DNA of 56,168 nucleotides from Chitinophaga pinensis (GTDB lineage: Bacteria > Bacteroidota > Bacteroidia > NS11-12g > UBA9320): contig CAMDGU010000015.1 of NCBI GenBank assembly GCA_945897885.1, positions 1 through 56,168 of the forward strand, in the 5' to 3' direction. Positions 32,760-41,550 of this stretch are shown here, piece after piece; position 1 is the stretch's first letter; each line of letters starts with the position of its first letter. Both the position numbers and the translations under genes were made by a program. The notes beneath the pieces were generated by a model, which was not told the DNA's origin, searched no databases, and was given only the letters and a program-made list of their open reading frames with translations.

Positions 32760-34916
32760 ATGAAAAATTTTAAAGAATACGTTTTCTTATCCATTTGGGT
32801 ATTGTTTTTGTCAGTATCCATTTTTCTTTCTCACTCGGCTACTGCGCAGGATAAAACCTTTACCATAGAGGAGGCGGTGCTTGGTGGGGGAGGTAAATTA
32901 ATTCCTAAAAACCTGGACCAATTTCAATGGGTGAGTGAATCATCTTTTTATTCACAGGCAGTTGGAAGCACTATTCAGGTAACGGATGCAAAAACGAATA
33001 AAGTTGTTTACAAAATTTCAAAAACTGAAGTGGATTTGGCCTTAACAAGTTCAGGATTTGATACTTTAAAAAAACTTCCTCGTATTGCCTGGTTAAATTC
33101 AAATAATTTTAGATTTAACCATGCTAATAAGGTTGTAGCATACGATGTTGCCAAAAAAATTACCTATAATTTAGTTGATTATGATGCAGCCGAAATGGAG
33201 AATGCTGATTTTACATACAATTATAAAAAGGTGGCTTATACCAAAGGCAATAATTTATTTATCAACGATAAGCAAATAACCTTTGATGATAAGCCGGGAA
33301 TAGTTAATGGACAAGCCGTTCACCGCAATGAATTTGGAATAGTAAAAGGAACTTTTTGGAGTAATGATGGGGGGCAATTGGCTTTTTATCATTTGGACGA
33401 GCACATGGTTGCTGAATATCCTATTTATCAGTTGAAAACCCGCCCGGCTGATGCTCGCATGATTCGTTACCCAATTGCCGGAACACCAAGCCATCATGCT
33501 TCAGTTGGTGTTTATAACACCACCACAAATTCTACGGTATTTCTTAAAACCGGTGAACCTTTGGAACAATATTTAACCAATATTTCATGGAGTCCTGATA
33601 ATAAATCAGTGTTTGTAGCCATTGTAAATCGTGCACAAAACCATATGTGGCTTAACCAATACGATGCCGCTACCGGAAACTTTGTAAAAACCTTGTTTGA
33701 AGAAACGGATGCTAAATATGTGGAACCGCAGCACAGTATGACCTTCTTAAAAACCGACCCTTCCAAATTTATTTGGTGGAGCGAAAGGGATGGGTACAAC
33801 CATTTGTATTTATATGATGTTTCAGGAAAATTAATCAATCAACTAACCAAAGGAAATTGGGTAGTGACAGACTTGAATGGTTTTGATAAATCCGGCAATA
33901 CGTTATTTTATACGTCCACAGGATTAAGTCCAACAGAAAGGCATTTAGTAAGTCTGAATTTAAAAACAAACAAAACATTTCAATTGACCTACAGACCGGG
34001 AACACATACCGCAACATTAAGCCCAAACGGTGATTTTTTTATCGATCATTTTCAAAATGCGACCACTCCCCGTGAAATCAGAATTATTTCGGCTGATGCA
34101 AAAAAAGAAACAGTAATACACACTGCTCCAAATCCTTTGGCAGATTACAAGCTAGGAGAAATGACTATGGGTGTTTTAAAAGCTTCTGATGGTAGCGATT
34201 TACATTATCGTTTAATCAAGCCTATAAATTTTAATCCGGATGATAAATACCCTGTGGTGGTGTATTTATACAATGGCCCTCATTTACAATTGGTAAATAA
34301 TACCTGGCTTGGCGGAGCCAACCTTTGGATGCAATACATGGCACAACATGGATATTATGTGTTTACTATTGATGGACGTGGTTCTATGAATCGCGGGCAT
34401 GCTTTTGAGGCAGCAGTTCATCGTCAGCTAGGAACACTAGAAATGGAAGACCAGTTAAAAGGGGTAGATTTTTTAAAATCATTACCAAATGTGGATGCTT
34501 CGCGAATTGGTGTTCATGGCTGGAGCTTTGGGGGATTTATGACTACAAGCCTTATGACTCGAAATGCCGGAGTGTATAAAGTTGGGGTAGCTGGTGGTCC
34601 GGTAATCGATTGGGGGCTTTATGAAATTATGTACACCGAGCGTTATATGGATACTCCCGAAGAAAACCCGGAAGGGTATAAAAACAATAATCTGCTTAAC
34701 TACACTAAAAATCTTAAAGGTAAAATGCTAATGATACATGGTGGAGAGGATGACGTAGTGCTTTGGCAGCATTCATTGCAATACCTTGAAAAATGTATTA
34801 AGGACGGAGTTCAGTTGGATTATTTTGTTTACCCACACCACCCGCATAATGTTGGTGGCAAAGACCGGGTTCATTTAATGGACAAAATTTCGAGGTACTT
34901 TTTTGATAATTTGTAG
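32760..34916 (+). CDS. S9 family (DPP-IV-like) peptidase, second type
   Basis: Secreted serine peptidase of 718 residues: signal peptide to about residue 29, beta-propeller, then an alpha/beta-hydrolase domain with GWSFGG (Ser about 589), GEDDVV (Asp about 665) and HHPHNV (His about 696). Unlike the enzyme at 17422-19608, the place of the double-Glu motif reads AVHRNEFGIV, with only one Glu, so it may not need a free amino terminus in the classic DPP-IV way. It stands alone, transcribed divergently from the six-gene operon. Confidence 0.88.
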   Translation: MKNFKEYVFLSIWVLFLSVSIFLSHSATAQDKTFTIEEAVLGGGGKLIPKNLDQFQWVSESSFYSQAVGSTIQVTDAKTNKVVYKISKTEVDLALTSSGFDTLKKLPRIAWLNSNNFRFNHANKVVAYDVAKKITYNLVDYDAAEMENADFTYNYKKVAYTKGNNLFINDKQITFDDKPGIVNGQAVHRNEFGIVKGTFWSNDGGQLAFYHLDEHMVAEYPIYQLKTRPADARMIRYPIAGTPSHHASVGVYNTTTNSTVFLKTGEPLEQYLTNISWSPDNKSVFVAIVNRAQNHMWLNQYDAATGNFVKTLFEETDAKYVEPQHSMTFLKTDPSKFIWWSERDGYNHLYLYDVSGKLINQLTKGNWVVTDLNGFDKSGNTLFYTSTGLSPTERHLVSLNLKTNKTFQLTYRPGTHTATLSPNGDFFIDHFQNATTPREIRIISADAKKETVIHTAPNPLADYKLGEMTMGVLKASDGSDLHYRLIKPINFNPDDKYPVVVYLYNGPHLQLVNNTWLGGANLWMQYMAQHGYYVFTIDGRGSMNRGHAFEAAVHRQLGTLEMEDQLKGVDFLKSLPNVDASRIGVHGWSFGGFMTTSLMTRNAGVYKVGVAGGPVIDWGLYEIMYTERYMDTPEENPEGYKNNNLLNYTKNLKGKMLMIHGGEDDVVLWQHSLQYLEKCIKDGVQLDYFVYPHHPHNVGGKDRVHLMDKISRYFFDNL

Positions 34917-34976
34917 GTTAGGGGGTAGGTTAAGAACAACCTAAACAACTTAGCATATATTAGAATACAGGTTTAA

Positions 34977-35411
34977 ATGGAAGTAATTGTAACGGTTATA
35001 GCTCTTTTATTATTTGTTGGACTAATTTTAAGCCCATTTTTAATATTACGACTTGTAAATAAGTCAACAATTAAATTCAAATTCATTTCTTATTTGATAA
35101 TTGGATTGATTACGACAGCAATAAATGCTTTGGTTTTTGCCTGGTGGGCTTACACATCAGACATAATTCTACTTAAACACTACGGCTATAACATTGACGG
35201 AATGAGTGAAAGGGAATACTATGGAAAAGTATTACCTGAAAATTTAGACAGAGTTAAAAGTCTTGAAATTAGTATTATGGGAATTGGTTGGCCTTTAAAA
35301 GCTATAATGACATTTGTGTTCAATTCACCATATTTATTTATTGTTTATTTTTTGACGTATTTGAGTGGTAAAGGCAGAGCAAAAAAGGGCTTAAATTTTA
35401 AGACAGAATAG
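34977..35411 (+). CDS. Small integral membrane protein of unknown function
   Basis: 144 residues with three to four hydrophobic segments (about 3-27, 37-57, 96-115 and 116-131) and a basic C-terminus. No family recognised. It lies 60 bases downstream of the S9 peptidase on the same strand and could share its transcript. Codon pattern looks coding, with a normal ATG. Confidence 0.55.
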   Translation: MEVIVTVIALLLFVGLILSPFLILRLVNKSTIKFKFISYLIIGLITTAINALVFAWWAYTSDIILLKHYGYNIDGMSEREYYGKVLPENLDRVKSLEISIMGIGWPLKAIMTFVFNSPYLFIVYFLTYLSGKGRAKKGLNFKTE

Positions 35412-35569
35412 TATTGAAAAGCCAAGTAAAAAAAAGAAACCTACCCTAGGATCGGCTTGGTAATATAGCAGCAGAAGTGATTACATGAAACATTAGTGCA
35501 AGGTTTAACCTTTAAATTCTATTGAAACTTTGTTATAATAATCCTCCCAATTACTAATCTGCAAAACGA

Positions 35570-37528
35570 CTAATTGAACAACCTCCAATTCACACCAAAT
35601 CGAAAGAATCGTGGAGGATTGGGATACAAAGGGGTGGAATAATACCGTTTCCCAGAAATCCCCATATTGATGTGTTCAAAACGAATAAACAAATTCATGG
35701 TTTGAACCTGTGCACTCATGTAAAAATCAACATATGGATAATTGCCAATTTTGGTCGTATTTTGCCATACAAACTGGCGCATGTATGGATTATAGGCATC
35801 CGCATAATAGCTGCTAAACCAATAATAATCTACCCCAATGCGGGCCAACATATTTTTTTTAAAGAATCGGTTTTCAAAAAATACACCACCCGATAGTGAA
35901 AGTTTTGGAAGGTGAAAAGTTGCGCTTATTTCCTGATAACTAAGGCGATTATGCCAGTTAAGTTTACCAAATTTTAAATTATTGGAAACGAAAAGGTTTA
36001 AATAATTAAAATCAATTCCTTTTGGGGCTGAATCAAAAAAATAAATATTGTAATTCTGGAAATTAGAAGCGGTAAAACCTACTTTTAATTGCCAAGGCAG
36101 CCACTCTATAGAAGCATCCAAACCATTACGGTAGGTTGGTTTTAGGGTTTGGTTCCATTTGATAGGCGCCGTAAAACCGAGGGTTTGAAAATAATCAGCC
36201 ACATGGCGTTGGTTGCTAAATTGAGCATTCAATTTAAATTTATCTTTTATTAAAAGTTTGGCTCCGGTTTGCAATAGGTAATCTTTGCTGTTGTATCCCG
36301 CTATGAAAATTTGTCCGTTTCCGTTCAATTCTATTTCTCCAAATTTTGAAGTTAAAGCGGCTACTAGCATTCCATTTAACGACAGGTTATAAAAAGCCTG
36401 CTGACCTGTAAAATTGTTGAATACCCCATAATTGCTGTATTCTGCACCTGCTTTTATAAGATTACTAAATTGTTTATAGCTCGTTTTTATAACTATCCCT
36501 GCAGCATTGGTCACTTCTTTCATTAGGATGGAATCGTTAATCCCAGATGAAAAATGTGGTTTATAATATGGGGTATCAGCACTCGGGTCCTTGTATCTAA
36601 ACATGGAGCGTGAGGCATGAAACGTATGATAAAAATATCCTTTAGGCGCAAAATCCAAACCCAAAGTGTCAATAAGGTTGGAATCTCTTTTTTGAGTAAT
36701 CAAACTGGTTTTACCAAAGCGATAATAGTTTTTTAAAACAAGAGCAGGTTGATTAATAATGTTGCTGGCATTTGCTAAAGGATTTTCAAATACCCTAAGT
36801 TTACCCGAAGTGGTATCAAACGAAAGTGGAGCCGAAAGGCCTCCAGTTTCTCGAATAGTTGTTTTATTATAGGTAATGGCTCCTAAAAGGTAATATTTAT
36901 CGGATTTTGAGCGGTAGCTCGAAAAAAGTTTAAGGTTATAAATATTTGGCAATCTTACCTTATTATATGCTTCACCATCAAGATTAAAAAAAAGATAATT
37001 ATTGGTTTTTAAACGTCGGTAATCAATGCCTACATTCCAGCGGGTGTTGATATTTTGGGTATGCAGCAATTCCATAAATATCAGTTCCTTTTCACCTTGT
37101 GAATAATGGAGTTTGGTGTATGGCGTAGGTGCAATGATTATTCGTTCATCACTGCCGGTATGGTTATATAACCAACTGTTCATTCTATTAAAACCCAGGT
37201 CAAAACCGGCTGTTTTTGTAGTGGCCAAACTTAATGGTTGACTTGGAGTTCCAATAAGTCCTAAATCCTGATAGCCTTGGTTTTGTTTGCGGTATGGATT
37301 GAGCTGATGAAACCCATTTAGTGATGAGTCAAACGGCTGAATGGACTGTTTTAAAGATTCAAAATTCTGAACGGAAATAAAAAGTGGTCTGACTCTTTTA
37401 TTGCTTTTTTTTGTGGTATCCGTTTGCCCCATAGCTGCTATGGATAAGGCCACAAAAATTAGGAATGAAAGGGCTTTCGTGATTTTCAAAATGGAATTGC
37501 AAATATATTGCCTCATTCTTAAATTCAT
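35570..37528 (-). CDS. Putative outer-membrane porin (Porin_10-like)
   Basis: 652 residues with a signal peptide (AALSFLIF-type core; cleavage near MGQT at about residue 35). The rest is made of alternating beta strands with many Tyr/Asn residues (NTRWNVGIDYRRLKTNNY, LKLFSSYRSKSDKYYLLGAI) and ends with an aromatic residue pair (RLFN), as in outer-membrane barrels. The early motif for substrate of the family (LGLIGTPSQPL) is typical of Bacteroidota putative porins. Solute unknown. It is a single gene, convergent with its left neighbour. Confidence 0.8.
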   Translation of the reverse strand: MNLRMRQYICNSILKITKALSFLIFVALSIAAMGQTDTTKKSNKRVRPLFISVQNFESLKQSIQPFDSSLNGFHQLNPYRKQNQGYQDLGLIGTPSQPLSLATTKTAGFDLGFNRMNSWLYNHTGSDERIIIAPTPYTKLHYSQGEKELIFMELLHTQNINTRWNVGIDYRRLKTNNYLFFNLDGEAYNKVRLPNIYNLKLFSSYRSKSDKYYLLGAITYNKTTIRETGGLSAPLSFDTTSGKLRVFENPLANASNIINQPALVLKNYYRFGKTSLITQKRDSNLIDTLGLDFAPKGYFYHTFHASRSMFRYKDPSADTPYYKPHFSSGINDSILMKEVTNAAGIVIKTSYKQFSNLIKAGAEYSNYGVFNNFTGQQAFYNLSLNGMLVAALTSKFGEIELNGNGQIFIAGYNSKDYLLQTGAKLLIKDKFKLNAQFSNQRHVADYFQTLGFTAPIKWNQTLKPTYRNGLDASIEWLPWQLKVGFTASNFQNYNIYFFDSAPKGIDFNYLNLFVSNNLKFGKLNWHNRLSYQEISATFHLPKLSLSGGVFFENRFFKKNMLARIGVDYYWFSSYYADAYNPYMRQFVWQNTTKIGNYPYVDFYMSAQVQTMNLFIRFEHINMGISGKRYYSTPLYPNPPRFFRFGVNWRLFN

Positions 37529-37541
37529 CTTTATAATTATT

Positions 37542-37849
37542 TGTTTTTGAATTTAAGTTTAGTGGGAGATTTTTAATGTCAAAATATTAAGTTGAACCAC
37601 ATAGAAGCGTAGTAACATAGAAAATCACATAGATAAATGAAATGAAAACAGACTATGCTAATCCTTAAATAACTATATGCCTATGTGGTTTGTGTTTTTG
37701 AATTTAAGTTTAGTGAGAGATTTTTTTAATGTCAAAATATTAAGTTGAACCACATAGAAGCATAGTAACATAGAAAATCACATAGGTAAAAGTACATGAA
37801 TAAAGCTATGTGAATCCTTAAATAACTATGTGCCTATGTGGTTTGTGTT
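37542..37849. repeat. Two tandem ~150-bp units with inverted ends
   Basis: Unit 1 (37542-37690) and unit 2 (37691-37849) are near-identical. Each carries AACCACATAG near its left side and CTATGTGGTT at its right end (37595-37604 with 37681-37690 in unit 1), so each can fold into a hairpin. Unit 2 ends just before the DAO gene and adds a false upstream ATG to it. Confidence 0.85.
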
Positions 37850-37892
37850 TATTAGTTTCCTATATGGCTTTTCATTTCATATTTTCGCGGTA

Positions 37893-38933
37893 GTGTATGA
37901 TTATTTAATAATTGGTGGTGGATTGGCCGGCACATCTTTGGCTTACCGACTTATAAAACAAGGGGCTAAGGTGATGGTAATAGATGAACCTTCTAAGAAT
38001 ATTTCATCTACGGTGGCCGCAGGTATTTTTAATCCTATAACCGGCAAGCGAACCGCCTTGACTTGGAAAGCCAATGAAATGTTTGACGAACTTCATGCAT
38101 TTTATCCCAAACTGGAAGCTGAAATGGGAGAATATTTTTTTTATCCCTTGCCTTTTTATAAGCTTTTTGATAGCATTTTTGATCAGAATGAGTGGCTGAA
38201 CAAGCAGCAGGAATCAGGGTTTAATCAATTTATTGAACCTCAAATTCAATTCTTGAATAATAAACGGGTTGAGAATCCCTTTGGGGCCTTGCAAATTATA
38301 AAAGCTGGTCGTTTGGATACAAAAACATTTTTAAAAGCGTTGCAAAATTGGTTGCTTTCGCAAAATGCCATTCTATTTCAAAATTTTGATTACACCAACG
38401 TTGAAGTAACCAATGAAATTATTAAATACAATGATTTAAAAGCACAAGCCATTATCTTTTGTGATGGCCCCAATTCATTAGCCAATCCGTTTTTTAATTA
38501 TTTACCACATAAGCCCGTTCATGGTGAAATACTGGAAGTTGAAATTTCTGATTTTTATGAGGATAGGGTGATTAATAAAGGTGTGTTTGTATTGCCAACC
38601 GGCAATAATAAATTTTTTGTTGGCTCTACCTACAATTGGGATTTAACAGAACCCATAACCACACCTGCCGGGAGGGAAGAAATAGAAACAAAACTTAAAG
38701 AAATGGTGAAAACGGAGTTTAAAACAACTGGTCACTGGGCAGGTATTCGTCCATCCACAAAAGACCGCCGGGCTTATTTAGGTCAGCATCCCACGCATAA
38801 AAACCTTTATATTTTTGGAGGATTTGGAAGCAAAGGCGTTTCGTTAATTCCCTATTTATCAAAGGTTTTTACCAATTATCTTTTGCATGACGATGAATTA
38901 CCAAAGGAAGTGGATATTTGCAGGGTTAGGTAA
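37893..38933 (+). CDS. FAD-dependent oxidoreductase, DAO family
   Basis: About 346 residues from GTG 37893-37895, with the FAD-binding motif directly at the N-terminus (YDYLIIGGGLAGTSLAYRL) and the end motif KNLYIFGGFGSKGVSLIPYL of D-amino-acid/glycine-oxidase-type enzymes. The longer frame from 37830 would add 21 hydrophobic residues encoded by the preceding repeat unit and by spacer; the domain start argues against it. No tRNA-modification (MnmC) partner domain. Substrate unknown; an amine or amino acid is likely. Confidence 0.8.
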   Translation: MYDYLIIGGGLAGTSLAYRLIKQGAKVMVIDEPSKNISSTVAAGIFNPITGKRTALTWKANEMFDELHAFYPKLEAEMGEYFFYPLPFYKLFDSIFDQNEWLNKQQESGFNQFIEPQIQFLNNKRVENPFGALQIIKAGRLDTKTFLKALQNWLLSQNAILFQNFDYTNVEVTNEIIKYNDLKAQAIIFCDGPNSLANPFFNYLPHKPVHGEILEVEISDFYEDRVINKGVFVLPTGNNKFFVGSTYNWDLTEPITTPAGREEIETKLKEMVKTEFKTTGHWAGIRPSTKDRRAYLGQHPTHKNLYIFGGFGSKGVSLIPYLSKVFTNYLLHDDELPKEVDICRVR

Positions 38934-38979
38934 TTTCTAATATTCCAATAAAATGGTTTGTAATATAACTCCGTAATTT

Positions 38980-39480
38980 ATGAAAGTTCTTTTCCTATTA
39001 TTCTTTCCGCTCCTTTTTGTTTCATGTAAGGATGAACAAAAAAACTGGTATGTTAAGCAATTAGCCTTAAAGGTTTCAATTTTAGATTCAAATACTCTTT
39101 TTAAATTATACCCTAAAGATTCAATTAATTTGGGACAGTATGCAGATAAATTAATTTATTATTTTGATGAAAATAAAATTATAAGGGAGATGGAATATGT
39201 AATCATTGATACAAATGATAGGCGGGATGCTCATAAATATTATATTTCGATTGGAGATATAGCTTGGATAAGTTCAGGTCAGAATATAAAAAATTACTTT
39301 ATTGATTGGCCGAATGGGAAAACCGATTCTTTATATGCTGATTATAGAAAAGACCAAATCACGCCTTATAAGAATAGTTGTGGATGTGGCGAACCTTTGC
39401 AAGAACTAAAGCTTAATGGCAAATCGTTTATTAGCAAAACAGATTATGATATTAACGGTATCTATATTTTTGATAGGTAA
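38980..39480 (+). CDS. Small lipoprotein, paralogue of the one at 21112
   Basis: 166 residues, lipoprotein Cys16 (LFVSCK). About half of the residues match the gene at 21112-21606, including NWYVKQLALK, DWPNGKTDSLYADY, QELKLNGKSF and DINGIYIFDR. Here no C10 protease accompanies it; the neighbours are a DAO oxidoreductase and an LTA-synthase-like gene. Function unknown. Confidence 0.75.
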   Translation: MKVLFLLFFPLLFVSCKDEQKNWYVKQLALKVSILDSNTLFKLYPKDSINLGQYADKLIYYFDENKIIREMEYVIIDTNDRRDAHKYYISIGDIAWISSGQNIKNYFIDWPNGKTDSLYADYRKDQITPYKNSCGCGEPLQELKLNGKSFISKTDYDINGIYIFDR

Positions 39481-39543
39481 GGGTTAATAATAGGATGGCT
39501 GTTTAAAATTCCAAGCAATTAGTTTCTTAAAACTTGCTTTACT

Positions 39544-41391
39544 TTGCAGCCTGTGCCGCACCGCCTCAAATCCATCCTCAAATACTTCATTTATTGGCTA
39601 CTCTTTTTTCAGGTAGGCAGGTTGGTATTCTTTGGTATTACTAAATCTTCGGCCTCCCAATTCAGTCTTAAAGTTTTAGCACAATCCATGTTGCATGGCT
39701 TTTGGCTGGATGCTTCCATTGCCGGATATTTTACATTTTTTTTATGCCTCATGCTTTTGGGTGGATTGTTTGCTCCCAAAATTTTTGGTAAATTATTTAA
39801 GGGGTTTCAATGGGTGGTTTTGGCTATAAGTTGCTTGGCTATTATTAGCAATGCGGTTTTGTATTTGTATTGGGCAACCCCTTTAGATTACAATGCTTTA
39901 AAATATTTGGAAACCCCGAAAGAGGCCGCAGCTTCCATTAATTGGTTGTATATGATTTTGCCAATTGCAGTAGGTGTAGGTTTATATTGGATTTTTAATT
40001 ATTTATACCTTCGGTTAAATCTACACCAAATGCATGAAAAACCTGTGGGCAAAGCTTCGTATGTGTTACAGATTGTAATGATTTTGTTTTTTTGTGGCTT
40101 GTTAATTATTCCCATCAGAGGAGGCATAGGAATTGTGCCGGTAAATTTAAGCAAGGTATATTTTCATAAAGAAATTTACCCCAATCAGGCGGCTTATAAT
40201 CCGTTGTGGAATGTTTTGTATTCCTTTGCTGAAGCGGATTCTGAAAATAACTATTCGTTTATGACGGATGAATTGGCTACTGAAAAATTTAACTCACTGT
40301 TTCAAATTAACGATTCGATTAAGGGAAATGAAAGCTTTGTAAAAACAGCCCAACCCAATGTGATTGTTATTGTATTAGAAAGCTATTTAGCCAAATTGGT
40401 GGATTTGAAATATAAAGGCGAAGAAGTAATTCCCAATTTTAATGCGTTAACAAAATCAGGCATTTATTTTTCAAACTTGTTTGCAAGTGGTGACAGGAGT
40501 GATAAGGGGTTAGTATCCATTTTTAGTGGGTATCCGGCTATGCCTAAGTCTGCCATTGTGCAATTTCCCGATAAATTTTCAAAGCTGCCTTCTATTTTTA
40601 AAGATGTTGCGGCGGCAGATTATTCCACTTCATTTTTCTACGGTGGAAATTTGGATTTTGCCAATCTTCGGTCGTATTTCATTTCAGCAGGAGTTCAAAA
40701 AATCGTTTCGGATAAAGACCTGTCTTCTCTATACAAACGTGGTAAATGGGGAGTTCACGACGAATTTATGCTGGCGCAATATGCCGACGAGTTGCAGAAA
40801 ATGAAGCAGCCGTTTTTTTCAGGATTGTTTACCCTTAGTAATCACGAGCCATTTGATTTGCCAGGCTATTATTATTTTGGTAAACATAACGGGGATGAGG
40901 AATATATGAGTTCAGCCCGATATACCGATGAATGTTTGGGTAAATTTCTAAAAGCTTTAAAAAAATCAAACCTTTGGACAAATACACTGATTGTGATGGT
41001 AGCCGATCACGGTGTAAACCGATTGGGAATAACCGAAATGCAAGTGGCAGATAAATTTCATATTCCAATGGTATGGACCGGTGGTGTGATTGAAACGCCG
41101 CAAACGGTTTCAAAAATTTGCTCGCAAACGGATATTCCTCTGTTAATACTTAATCAATGTTGTATTAAACCTAGTCAACCTTACAAATATTCCAATGATA
41201 TTGAAAAGAAAGGCTCCAAGCCATTTGCTACCTATTTTTTTAATAATGGTTTTGGATTGTTAGGGCAGAATTGTACTTCCATATTTGATAATGTAACCTT
41301 AAAATATTGGACAAATTCGTGTGAGGAAGATTTGAACGGGGTTTATGGGAAAGCCTATTTACAGGTGTTGAGCAAGGATCATGCAAAGTGA
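39544..41391 (+). CDS. LTA-synthase-family membrane phosphotransferase/sulfatase
   Basis: 615 residues with five N-terminal membrane helices (to about residue 185) and a periplasmic sulfatase-fold domain from about 275: NVIVIVLESYLAKL (metal-binding Glu), SGDRSDKGLVSIFSGYPAMP (Ser as probable nucleophile), WGVHDEFML, LTLSNHEPF-like FTLSNHEPFDLPG, and VADHGVNRLG. Family members transfer phosphoglycerol or phosphoethanolamine to envelope glycans or lipids. The start is TTG (39544) or GTG (39553); no ATG fits. A related but distinct gene begins at 55050. Confidence 0.85.
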   Translation: MQPVPHRLKSILKYFIYWLLFFQVGRLVFFGITKSSASQFSLKVLAQSMLHGFWLDASIAGYFTFFLCLMLLGGLFAPKIFGKLFKGFQWVVLAISCLAIISNAVLYLYWATPLDYNALKYLETPKEAAASINWLYMILPIAVGVGLYWIFNYLYLRLNLHQMHEKPVGKASYVLQIVMILFFCGLLIIPIRGGIGIVPVNLSKVYFHKEIYPNQAAYNPLWNVLYSFAEADSENNYSFMTDELATEKFNSLFQINDSIKGNESFVKTAQPNVIVIVLESYLAKLVDLKYKGEEVIPNFNALTKSGIYFSNLFASGDRSDKGLVSIFSGYPAMPKSAIVQFPDKFSKLPSIFKDVAAADYSTSFFYGGNLDFANLRSYFISAGVQKIVSDKDLSSLYKRGKWGVHDEFMLAQYADELQKMKQPFFSGLFTLSNHEPFDLPGYYYFGKHNGDEEYMSSARYTDECLGKFLKALKKSNLWTNTLIVMVADHGVNRLGITEMQVADKFHIPMVWTGGVIETPQTVSKICSQTDIPLLILNQCCIKPSQPYKYSNDIEKKGSKPFATYFFNNGFGLLGQNCTSIFDNVTLKYWTNSCEEDLNGVYGKAYLQVLSKDHAK

Positions 41392-41397
41392 AAGGCT

Positions 41398-41535
41398 AAC
41401 ACGGAGGCACGGAGAAAATCGGAGGTTCATGAAGGATATTACATAATGAATAAAAAAATACGCATTCTAAGCCGAATAGTATAAAAGAAACAATCCACCC
41501 TCAGTGTTTCTCTGTGTTCTCTTTGCCTCCGTGTT
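41398..41535. repeat. Inverted-end intergenic element
   Basis: AACACGGAGGC (41398-41408) and its exact complement at 41525-41535 bound the gap between two plus-strand genes. Inside are more partly matching GGAG/CTCC blocks. It resembles short palindromic elements scattered between Bacteroidota genes. Confidence 0.6.
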
Positions 41536-41550
41536 AAAAAAATAAAAAAA

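Noticed and set aside
37830-37892. Signal-anchor leader for the DAO oxidoreductase
   Set aside because: The leader is coded by the end of the tandem repeat unit and by spacer; the FAD motif begins at the following GTG.
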